DNA of 23,736 bases from the NCBI GenBank assembly GCA_937897665.1, contig CALCPB010000216.1, positions 1-23,736 of the forward strand, given 5' to 3'. Source of the DNA: an uncultured Halomicronema sp. GTDB taxonomy: Bacteria > Cyanobacteriota > Cyanobacteriia > Phormidesmidales > Phormidesmidaceae. The notes under the pieces are model-generated. The model was not told the DNA's origin. It worked only from the letters and a program-made list of their open reading frames with translations, and searched no databases. The first letter of the stretch is position 1. Each line of letters starts with the position of its first letter. Below, in pieces: positions 17,611-23,736 of this stretch. Made by a program: the position numbers and the translations under genes.

Positions 17611-18438
17611 TCAGTCGAATCTTTCGGTATAGACGACGGCCTCTCGCAGCACTTCTTCTTGCTGTCCCGCATCATCAAACCGCACAATTACCAAGCTGCT
17701 GGAGTCGAGCCGATATTCAAAGTTGTCGTTGCCAATGATGTAACCGCCCCCAAGGGCTTCGACGTCTTGTGCGGTCACCACCTGTTCGGTGCCTTGTTCT
17801 TGCGATAAGTAGAGGTGCTGATGACGAATTTTGCAGACATAAATCGTGTGGCTTTGCGTCACAAAGTAAGCCTCGATCGCGCGGGTATTGCCACAGTGCT
17901 CATCCAGCGCCTCTTTCAAAACATCGCTCTGAGGGCTCAGAGTGGCCGCAGCGGACTCGTCAGTTGAGGCCGAGGGAGCGGTCGGAATATCGAGCAAGTC
18001 ACTGCGCACCCAACCCACCGTAGACGCATTTTGAAAGGTGACGTAATGCCAGGTGTGACCGTCTTCAGCAGGTTCGGCCCGACCCAACACGACAGTATCG
18101 CCGACCTGTCCATAGCCAATGGGAGCACTCGTTGCCGAGGGCTGCGATCGCACATTGACCTCAGCGCCAGGATTCTCCGCGATGAGGGTCGCGATTTGCC
18201 CGGCGGTTTGAGCCGGTTGCGGCTGTGCCGCTGACTCATCGGTTGCATTAGCGGTCGAGACGGTGTCAGTCAAACCCGGCCACGTATCCGGTGTGGGCTG
18301 CACTGTCGGCGTTCCACCAGTGCCCGCGTCTGCCGTTGTGGGCGGTAGTTGAGACCGAGACCGCCATTGGCGGCAAGTGCCCAGTCCCACCAAACAAACA
18401 ACGGCTAACAGCCCCCCCAATACAAACCGCGATCGCAT
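17611..18438 (-). CDS. Membrane-anchored or exported SH3b-domain protein
   Basis: Protein of 275 residues. A basic start and hydrophobic segment (MRSRFVLGGLLAVVCLVGLG) form a signal anchor or signal peptide; Cys22 follows it, but the -1 residue is Thr, so a lipoprotein box is not convincing. A Thr/Pro/Ala-rich linker (about 30-80) leads to a bacterial SH3 domain at about 82-150, seen from EVNVRSQPSATSAPIG (the NVRSxP signature), GDTVVLGRAE and VGWVRSDLL. The C-terminal part (about 170-275, with Cys181 and Cys202) is a second small beta-rich region I do not recognise. SH3b domains commonly bind cell-wall or peptide ligands, so a role at the envelope is likely but unproven. The gene lies 105 bases downstream of the CapA-type gene on the same strand and may follow it in an operon. 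Confidence 0.82.
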   Translation of the reverse strand: MRSRFVLGGLLAVVCLVGLGTCRQWRSRSQLPPTTADAGTGGTPTVQPTPDTWPGLTDTVSTANATDESAAQPQPAQTAGQIATLIAENPGAEVNVRSQPSATSAPIGYGQVGDTVVLGRAEPAEDGHTWHYVTFQNASTVGWVRSDLLDIPTAPSASTDESAAATLSPQSDVLKEALDEHCGNTRAIEAYFVTQSHTIYVCKIRHQHLYLSQEQGTEQVVTAQDVEALGGGYIIGNDNFEYRLDSSSLVIVRFDDAGQQEEVLREAVVYTERFD

Positions 18439-18543
18439 GCCTCGTCACCCTTGATCACCCAGATTTATGGTTAAGTCTACTGATTGTGTCGCGCTCTGCA
18501 ACTACCCACCGTGACCTGAGTGAAATTCGTAATTATTGCTGCA

Positions 18544-20322
18544 TTATTTAGCGTCGGCTTTCCACAGGTAACCCATCTGGTCAATCGTGAGGCCCGTATT
18601 AGGAAAATCATTAGCGGTGAGCTGTCGGATCAGGGTGACACTTTCAAAAAAAATGTCGATGTAGGGCACGCCATTGTCGTCTAAGGCGACAGGAATAATG
18701 CGCCCGCCTAAGAAATCGCCCGTATCGTTGAGCTCGACCTGCAAGATTAAAGATTGCCCCAGCGGCCCTACGGTCGAGAGCGTGCGATAGCCCAAAAAGT
18801 TGCCGAGGGAATAGGCAATCAGCTTGTCTTGGTAAAGCTCGAGCGCTCTGGGCACGTGGGGGCCATGCCCCAAAATCAGGTCAGCGCCAGCATCCACCAT
18901 CGTCCGCGAGAACTGCACCAGGTTGCCGCGATTTTCTGAAAAGAAGTATTCCGTTTGATTACGCACGCGCAGCGCATCGGTGCCCTCAGCCCCGCCATGC
19001 ACCGAGACCACCACCATATCAGCTTGGGCCTGGGCTGCTCTGACCAACTCAGCGGCAGCCGTCAGGTTATTCATATTGTTGTGGTCATCCCAATAGCTAA
19101 AGCCAATAAAGGCGATCGCATACCCATTAGCCTCAAGCATGACGATTTCACCTTGACGGCCCACAGCGCGCATCCCCGCCTGTTCGATATGGGCAATGGT
19201 GTCGGCAAACCCTGCATCCCCAAAGTCAAAGGAGTGGTTGTTGGCAACGCTTAAGATGTCGAACCCAGCTGCTTGCAGCACGGGCGCAAAGGCCGGTGGC
19301 GTTCGAAAGGCAAAGGTCATGCCGCGGCTCACATCCTTGGCCACATAGGGGGAGTCAGTAAGGGTGCTTTCAAAATTGCCAAAAAGGATATCGACTTCCC
19401 CCATAAACATTTTGACGCTGTTGAACAGGTAGTTAGGGTCTTCTGGCAGTCGATAGTCGGGGAAATTGGTGCCGGGAATAATGTCGCCCACTGCTTTCAG
19501 ACTGACAGCAACTTGGGCAGAGGGCGGCACGGTTAGCAAATTAGCTGCGGCACCGAGTCCGTTGTTTGACGTGATGGGCTGCCATAAAGCGGTTGCAGTA
19601 GCTGGGGATAGATCCGGTGGGGGTGACTCTGGTTGGGGGCTGGGATCACGTGCGGGATCAAGGGGGGGCAGCTCTTGAGCGGCGATCGCGGGCTCGAGCT
19701 GATCGGGCGGCACGACGGTGACGGCTGACGAATCTGCCGCGGGTTGCCTCAGCTGAGCAACGGCAAATCGCGATCGCAGCGGCTCATGCGTGAAGGTGAT
19801 CGCGGTGCCCACCACAAAACTGACACCGCCCAAAGTGATCGCCCCGGCTCGCAATTGTCGGCGTCGGGCCAGCTGTTTACGCTGAAGATGCTGTTGCTGC
19901 AGTCCAGGAGCCAGTGCCGTCGTCGCGGGCACTGAACCGCGCCCCTCCCCGGCGGTGGTTGAAGGCAGAAACTGGGCCAGGGACGACGGCTGGCGTGTTG
20001 CTTGCTCTGGCGATCGCTCCAACAGCGTGTGATGCACTAGCTGAGGGGCAGCAGACGCGCCGCTGTCAATATAGACATAAACATCCCAATACTTCGTCCC
20101 CTGAAGTCCCTGTAAAGCCCGTTCGAGCTGGGGCAACAGCTGGCCCAAGCCATACAAATGGGCCGCCGGCACACAAATATCGAGACGGGGCAGTGGCCCG
20201 GTAATTGTCAGGGGAGGCTGCAGAGCTAGGGCTGCATTGACATAATGGGCAATCGCCAGACAATTGCCTGACTGGGAGGACGGAACCGGCGATCGCACCG
20301 TCTGCTCAGCCGTATGGGCCAT
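18544..20322 (-). CDS. CapA-family protein with cytoplasmic N-domain and membrane anchor
   Basis: Protein of 592 residues. The C-terminal half (about 270-570) is a CapA/PGA_cap domain with a calcineurin-like metallophosphatase fold. Metal-site motifs occur in order: KAVGDIIPG (Asp280), GNFESTL (Asn316), ANNHSFDFGDAG (Asn361, Asn362, His363), VHGGAEG (His442) and LGHGPHVPRALELY (His486, His489), then YSLGNFLGY. Relatives act in poly-gamma-glutamate or capsule synthesis, but many CapA proteins have no proven substrate. Residues 1-100 form a globular domain with TKYWDVYVYID, followed by a Gln/Arg-rich stretch, one hydrophobic segment (about 158-178) and a Pro/Ala-rich linker (200-250). That layout predicts a cytoplasmic N-domain and a periplasmic CapA domain. 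No other polyglutamate gene (capB or capC) is nearby. Confidence 0.88.
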   Translation of the reverse strand: MAHTAEQTVRSPVPSSQSGNCLAIAHYVNAALALQPPLTITGPLPRLDICVPAAHLYGLGQLLPQLERALQGLQGTKYWDVYVYIDSGASAAPQLVHHTLLERSPEQATRQPSSLAQFLPSTTAGEGRGSVPATTALAPGLQQQHLQRKQLARRRQLRAGAITLGGVSFVVGTAITFTHEPLRSRFAVAQLRQPAADSSAVTVVPPDQLEPAIAAQELPPLDPARDPSPQPESPPPDLSPATATALWQPITSNNGLGAAANLLTVPPSAQVAVSLKAVGDIIPGTNFPDYRLPEDPNYLFNSVKMFMGEVDILFGNFESTLTDSPYVAKDVSRGMTFAFRTPPAFAPVLQAAGFDILSVANNHSFDFGDAGFADTIAHIEQAGMRAVGRQGEIVMLEANGYAIAFIGFSYWDDHNNMNNLTAAAELVRAAQAQADMVVVSVHGGAEGTDALRVRNQTEYFFSENRGNLVQFSRTMVDAGADLILGHGPHVPRALELYQDKLIAYSLGNFLGYRTLSTVGPLGQSLILQVELNDTGDFLGGRIIPVALDDNGVPYIDIFFESVTLIRQLTANDFPNTGLTIDQMGYLWKADAK

Positions 20323-20430
20323 ACCAATCTCACTTCTCAGTTATCGATGGATGCTTGTGAGTCATAGACGCTCGCCCCGATTACTGTCAGCTATAGGTCT
20401 GGCCATTGCAAGCAGCTAGGCCAATCGCCC

Positions 20431-20550
20431 TCAGCCCAATCCCTGAGAAGACAGCAGATACTTGCCTAGTTGAAATAGATTGAGGGCGATAAACGTGATC
20501 AAAAAGATCGTCACGACCACATTAAAAGCGTTTCGTAAAATGTTGACCAT
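20431..20550 (-). CDS. Small single-span membrane protein, hypothetical
   Basis: From the ATG at 20548-20550 the frame gives 39 residues: a short amphipathic start (MVNILRNAF), a hydrophobic span (NVVVTIFLITFIALNLF) and a short polar tail (QLGKYLLSSQGLG). The frame is open back to a TTG at 20619 (62 residues), and the added sequence is plausible protein, so the start is unsettled; neither start has a clear ribosome-binding site. The size and single span resemble accessory subunits of photosynthetic or respiratory complexes, but I match it to none of them. It lies upstream of the CapA-type gene on the same strand with a 108-base gap. Confidence 0.4.
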   Translation of the reverse strand: MVNILRNAFNVVVTIFLITFIALNLFQLGKYLLSSQGLG

Positions 20551-20619
20551 GAATTTCGTTTGATAAATGGCAGCCTTTACACCTTCATCTAACCCACGCG
20601 ATATGATGAACGGCTGCAA

Positions 20620-21197
20620 GGATTTTTAACACTCAGAGACGTTTGCCCGGCAGCGCTGACATCCTATCCCATTAGCTTTATTGATTTTGACGATTGTCCA
20701 TTCTCCCAAGTTTGCACTGTTTAACTCGCTAGTCACGTAGCACGGCCGGGCTGTTGAGAGCGCGCAAGGTCGACCGCGGTTTGCTCCGCCCGAGAACCGG
20801 CAATCAAGTGAAGCCAGCGCGGGATCGAACGAGGCGTCATGCTAGCGGCTGTTGTTGAATTGACCTCATTGCCCGCCGTCAATGAGGCCCTGGCTCGTGG
20901 GTAAGTCAACGCTCTAGCGGTCAGCAGCTCGGCATGACTTTACTGCTGGCAGGGGTGATTCGGCGAGTTACCGCCCCACATATCAACAGCAATTGGACAA
21001 TAATGGACGATGTTTGAGCCAACAAGCTAAAGTGGTACTGACTACGACTAACGGTCTCGGTCAAATTCTAGCGAACGTCTAGACTAAAACCTGGAAGTTG
21101 GCAGCGGCTTGCCGCAAAGGTTTGTACACTAAGCGCACAGCTAACCTGACCGTTGTGCTGTTTTGACGAGCATTGCAGACATGTGGAGCAAGGTTTG
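20620..21197. other. Spacer upstream of the Fur-family gene
   Basis: About 580 bases without a supportable gene. It holds an eight-base inverted repeat, CCTCATTG (20864-20871) and CAATGAGG (20880-20887), and a partial direct repeat of TTGGACAA/AATGGACGA near 20991-21013, roughly 190 bases before the regulator gene. I could not identify a Fur-type operator or a clear promoter. A 35-codon minus frame (20733-20840) was noted and set aside. Confidence 0.4.
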
Positions 21198-21629
21198 ATG
21201 CAGAACTCTACGGCCTCGACCCCGATTCGTTCTTTAGAAGATGCGATTGAACGCTGCCAGGCGTTAGGCATGCGTCTGAGTCGCCAGCGACGCTACATTC
21301 TAGAGCTGCTTTGGGAGGCTAAGGAACATCTGTCGGCCCGCGAGATTTACAACCGCCTGAGCCAAAAGGGCTGCGACATCGGTCACACCTCGGTCTATCA
21401 AAATCTCGAAGCACTGTCAGAGCAAAATATTATTGAGTGCGTTGAGCGGTCCGATGGTCGACTCTATGGCCACATCAATGATGCTCATAGCCACGTGAAC
21501 TGCACAAATACGCAACAAATTATCGATGTGCACGTCGAATTACCTGAGGCGTTGATTCGTCAGGTTGAAGCGCAAACCGGCACCAAGATTACGGAATATC
21601 GAGTCGATTTCTTTGGTGTGCGTCAGTAG
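21198..21629 (+). CDS. Fur/PerR-family transcriptional regulator
   Basis: DNA-binding regulator of 143 residues. The start is the ATG at 21198, with AAGG four bases and GGAG nine bases upstream; the longer frame from 21153 has no such site. The N-terminal winged helix is clear: MRLSRQRRYILELLWEAKEHLSAREIY, then GHTSVYQNLEALSEQNII (recognition helix, about 62-79). The dimerisation half has DAHSHVNCTNTQQIIDVHVELP, with His97, His99 and Cys102. Classical Fur, PerR and Zur proteins have a CxxC there and often a second one near the C-terminus; here position 105 is Thr and no C-terminal cysteines exist, so the structural zinc site is absent. Metal or peroxide response cannot be assigned. The stop codon is TAG, six bases from the end of a convergent tiny frame. 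Confidence 0.9.
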   Translation: MQNSTASTPIRSLEDAIERCQALGMRLSRQRRYILELLWEAKEHLSAREIYNRLSQKGCDIGHTSVYQNLEALSEQNIIECVERSDGRLYGHINDAHSHVNCTNTQQIIDVHVELPEALIRQVEAQTGTKITEYRVDFFGVRQ

Positions 21630-21635
21630 CTGGCG

Positions 21636-21710
21636 TTAGCTGCTTAAAACGTCTTTAGTGAATAGATAAAAGACGGTTCCGAAGACAAAGGCGGCGATCA
21701 CCATATCCAT
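21636..21710 (-). CDS. Candidate 24-residue membrane peptide
   Basis: A minus-strand frame from the ATG at 21708-21710 to TAA (21636-21638) encodes MDMVIAAFVFGTVFYLFTKD followed by VLSS. Residues 4-17 form a hydrophobic span ending in a polar, charged tail, as in the tiny single-span subunits of photosynthetic and respiratory complexes. GGGA stands about a dozen bases upstream of the ATG. It is convergent with the Fur-family gene, six bases apart. I do not recognise a named family such as PetN, PsbM, PsaM, PetL or KdpF in it, and a frame this short can arise by chance. Confidence 0.4.
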   Translation of the reverse strand: MDMVIAAFVFGTVFYLFTKDVLSS

Positions 21711-21743
21711 TGCATTTAGTTCCCTGTATTCATCGCGATGACG

Positions 21744-21779
21744 GTCTGAGTGCTAAGGGCTGCCCCCCAAAACTCAGAC
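21744..21779. repeat. Inverted repeat upstream of the tiny membrane-peptide frame
   Basis: GTCTGAGT (21744-21751) and ACTCAGAC (21772-21779) form a perfect eight-base stem around a 20-base loop that contains GGGC/GCCC. It would lie in the 5' leader of the minus-strand 24-codon frame, or about 115 bases past the Fur-family stop on the plus strand. There is no T-run. The rest of 21711-21977 shows nothing I can identify. Confidence 0.4.
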
Positions 21780-21977
21780 ATTTCGTCAACTTAGCGGACT
21801 TTAGGTCTGATAGAAAGCAGGGAATCACCTACCTTGACAGGTACCCATTAATCACTTCCATCCGTAATCTGCTCAGGGTCGAACAGGGGCGCTCGCCTGC
21901 CAACTAACTTCAGTTGCGATGAGGCAATTGGGCGTGGCCTTCGGTGACGAGATTTGCGCCTGAGGAACCGTAGTGGC

Positions 21978-22598
21978 TCAGCTCTCAATTGGCAGTAAAC
22001 CTTTGGGCGGCGTGATTTCGACATAGCCCGCAGCGAGATCGACGACGGGCACGATCGCATACACAAAGGGAATCAAAATTGGCAGATCCCCCTTTTTGGT
22101 GGGTTTAGTCATTGAGGATGCCGCAGGTGATTGAGCGGATTCTGCCTGAGCATACAGTTCGATTGCCAGCAGATCATTACCCGCTGCATAGACATCAATG
22201 ACGGTGCCAATCGCTGCCCCGGTCGCTTGCAGTCGCACCGTCAAGCCCACTAAATCTGAGACATGGAATTCGTCCGACTCCACCGCGAGGCGATCGCCCG
22301 CCGGTACAACCAGCTTCGCTTCGCGCAATGCTTCAGCCTGATCGCGATAGTTAACCCCAGCCAGCTTCAGCACATAGAGACCTTTCCCCGATAGATAACG
22401 ACCCGAGACTAGCTGCACGGGTTCGGGCTGCGTCTGACCCGGTTTCAGCAGCCAGCGCTCGCCGGGTGCCAAAAACCGTTCGGGAAAATCACTGTCAGGA
22501 TAGACGCGCACGGCTCCGTCAAGCCCTTGAGGGGCGACGATGCGACCAATCTCTAACCAATCGGTGGCAGTAGGATCTAACTCCATAGCAGCTGTCAT
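21978..22598 (-). CDS. rimM: Ribosome maturation factor RimM
   Basis: Assists assembly of the 30S subunit head, binding ribosomal protein S19 and needed for 16S rRNA maturation. The protein has 206 residues. The N-terminal beta-barrel domain begins [28 protein letters not shown] (about residues 15-42), the family signature, and the C-terminal PRC-barrel-like domain includes [13 protein letters not shown] and [18 protein letters not shown]. The end motif [30 protein letters not shown] matches RimM. An insertion rich in Ser, Ala and Lys (about 154-170, [20 protein letters not shown]) interrupts the second domain. The first ATG overlaps the aminotransferase stop codon as ATGA, so the two are probably translationally coupled; a second ATG four codons on is an alternative start. 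Confidence 0.95.
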   Translation of the reverse strand: MTAAMELDPTATDWLEIGRIVAPQGLDGAVRVYPDSDFPERFLAPGERWLLKPGQTQPEPVQLVSGRYLSGKGLYVLKLAGVNYRDQAEALREAKLVVPAGDRLAVESDEFHVSDLVGLTVRLQATGAAIGTVIDVYAAGNDLLAIELYAQAESAQSPAASSMTKPTKKGDLPILIPFVYAIVPVVDLAAGYVEITPPKGLLPIES

Positions 22599-23736
22599 GA
22601 ACCTACTGTAGCGGGAGTTGCCGCTGTCGGTTGAGTCTGATAAAGCTGCGTGACCACCGTGGCCAAGTGCTGAATGCCCTGAGCGATTTCGGCATCGGTT
22701 GCCGTTAAGCTAATGCGAATGCACTGGCGGGTGTGGGGCCAATCTTCGCGCAGGCCGGGGAAGAAGGGATCGCCAGGTACCACAATGACACCATACTGCT
22801 TGAGCTGCTGATACAGCTCGCGATCGCTCACGGGCAGCTGATCAAACCACAGCCAGGCAAAAATCGCGCCTTCCCCGCGATGCAGGTACCAGGGCGCCGT
22901 GGCGGGCATGAACTGGTCGAGGCTGTCTTCAAGAACGGCAAATTTGTTGCGATAGTAAGGGCGAATCACGGTTTCAGCAAGATTGCCTAAGGCTCCGGAG
23001 GAGATCGCTTGGGCTGCGATCGCCTGACCATAGCGGGAGGAATGAATACACAGATTGGTCTGAAAAGACTGGAGCACCTGAATGATGGCTTCATCACCGA
23101 GGGCAATGCCGATGCGCTCTCCCGGCAGTCCGGCTTTCGACAGGCTGAGGCAGTGCACCATGTTCTGCCGGAAGATGGGCGTCATCTCGGTGAAATTCAA
23201 TCCCGGATAGGGCGGCGCATAGGCCGAATCGACAAATACCGGCACGTTATGCGGAGCGGCCAAATCAGCAATCCGATGTACTTCGTCGTTAGTCAGCACG
23301 TTGCCGGTCGGGTTGCAGGGTCGAGAAAACAAGACGAACCCGGTGTTTTCATTGATTTCTAGCTGGCTAAAATCGGGACGATATTTAAAGGAATGAGGCG
23401 TCTCACCGATATCAATCGTCGGTTTATAGGCCTTTAGCGCTTCAGGGAACAATGAGACGCCACCGTAGCCGGTGTAGTCCGGGCTAAGGGGCAAGACGAT
23501 TTCTCGGAGTTGTTGATTAGCGGTGTAGCCCCCGAAGGCATTGGCTGCAAAAAAGTACAGTGCCTGACTGCCAGGGGTAATTAAGATGTTGCGTTCCGTC
23601 AGGGCCAAATCATAGCGCTGATTGAAGTCGGTCAACACCGCGTCGATAAAGGGCTCATACCCTTGGCTAGAGCCGTAGCGACAGACGACTTCGCCATAGT
23701 CGGCACTGTTGAGTAGATCCGCCGTGCAATCGCGCC
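22595..23736 (-). CDS. Pyridoxal-phosphate aminotransferase, valine-pyruvate type (5' end outside the window)
   Basis: Class I/II aminotransferase that resembles E. coli AvtA, which exchanges the amino group between valine and pyruvate. The frame is open to the right edge: beyond the GTG at 23638 it continues for 32 codons with family-like sequence ([12 protein letters not shown], the segment before the cofactor pocket), so that GTG is not the start and perhaps 60-70 N-terminal residues are missing. Visible motifs are [12 protein letters not shown] (phosphate-binding loop), [13 protein letters not shown] (substrate/cofactor Asn), [12 protein letters not shown], the Schiff-base lysine in [13 protein letters not shown] (codon near 23136) and the carboxylate-binding Arg in [23 protein letters not shown] and [11 protein letters not shown] also match AvtA closely. 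The stop codon overlaps the rimM start by four bases. Substrate choice is inferred from resemblance; the gene symbol avtA is likely but not certain. Confidence 0.88.
   Translation of the reverse strand, partial: RDCTADLLNSADYGEVVCRYGSSQGYEPFIDAVLTDFNQRYDLALTERNILITPGSQALYFFAANAFGGYTANQQLREIVLPLSPDYTGYGGVSLFPEALKAYKPTIDIGETPHSFKYRPDFSQLEINENTGFVLFSRPCNPTGNVLTNDEVHRIADLAAPHNVPVFVDSAYAPPYPGLNFTEMTPIFRQNMVHCLSLSKAGLPGERIGIALGDEAIIQVLQSFQTNLCIHSSRYGQAIAAQAISSGALGNLAETVIRPYYRNKFAVLEDSLDQFMPATAPWYLHRGEGAIFAWLWFDQLPVSDRELYQQLKQYGVIVVPGDPFFPGLREDWPHTRQCIRISLTATDAEIAQGIQHLATVVTQLYQTQPTAATPATVGS

Noticed and set aside
20733..20840. 35-codon minus frame (MTPRSIPRWLHLIAGSRAEQ...)
   Set aside because: It looks protein-like, but has no ribosome-binding site and I recognise no family; too little support to call.
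20815..20850. Possible tRNA T-arm (GTTCGATCCCG on the minus strand)
   Set aside because: The flanking five-base arms are not complementary and no other tRNA arms are present.
23636..23638. GTG at 23638 as the aminotransferase start
   Set aside because: The frame continues to the right edge with recognisable aminotransferase sequence, so the gene is truncated by the window.

Overview
The window comes from a cyanobacterium. The evidence is an 81-residue PsaC (photosystem I iron-sulphur subunit) with the textbook cyanobacterial sequence, the acpP-fabF-transketolase gene order, many copies of the HIP1 octamer GCGATCGC (seven inside the first gene alone), GAF and PAS multi-domain sensor proteins, and several cyanobacteria-type hypothetical proteins. 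GC content of coding sequence is moderate (roughly 55%), which with the HIP1 density suggests a filamentous Leptolyngbya-like lineage; the genus is inference only. Both edges cut genes: asparagine synthetase on the left lacks its start, and a valine-pyruvate-type aminotransferase on the right (minus strand) lacks its start.

Layout. 1-2003: 5'-truncated asnB (+). 2118-2924: exported hypothetical protein (-). 3240-6062: large GAF protein with a degenerate histidine-kinase end (-). 6063-7524: long spacer holding an AT-rich island with a decayed SMI1/KNR4 (SUKH)-type gene (6676-7311, -), broken by two in-frame stops. 7525-8688: pyrD (+). 8842-9207: cupin (-). 9311-9628: four-cysteine membrane protein (-). 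10036-10281: psaC (-) with a clear terminator. 10958-14817: acpP, fabF, tkt (+), then a terminator. 15156-17126: hybrid histidine kinase (-). 17611-18438: SH3b protein (-). 18544-20322: membrane-anchored CapA-type phosphatase-fold protein (-). 20431-20550: small membrane protein (-). 21198-21629: Fur-family regulator (+). 21636-21710: candidate 24-residue membrane peptide (-). 21978-22598 and 22595-23736: rimM and the aminotransferase, overlapping by four bases (-).

Most of the window is housekeeping: fatty-acid synthesis (acpP, fabF), Calvin cycle/pentose phosphate (tkt), pyrimidine synthesis (pyrD), photosystem I (psaC), ribosome maturation (rimM) and amino-acid metabolism (asnB, avtA-like), with signalling proteins between. 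I found no CRISPR array, tRNA, rRNA, transposase or phage gene, and no obvious new multi-gene system.

The two most noteworthy observations are broken frames. The tkt gene is intact in frame from 12811 to 14817 except for one amber codon at 13519-13521. Beside it, four deviations from residues I expect to be conserved can each be explained by a single A-to-T change within about 75 bases. The SUKH-type gene keeps one frame over 211 codons apart from a TAA and a TAG. TAG ends three other genes here, so general amber reassignment is unlikely.
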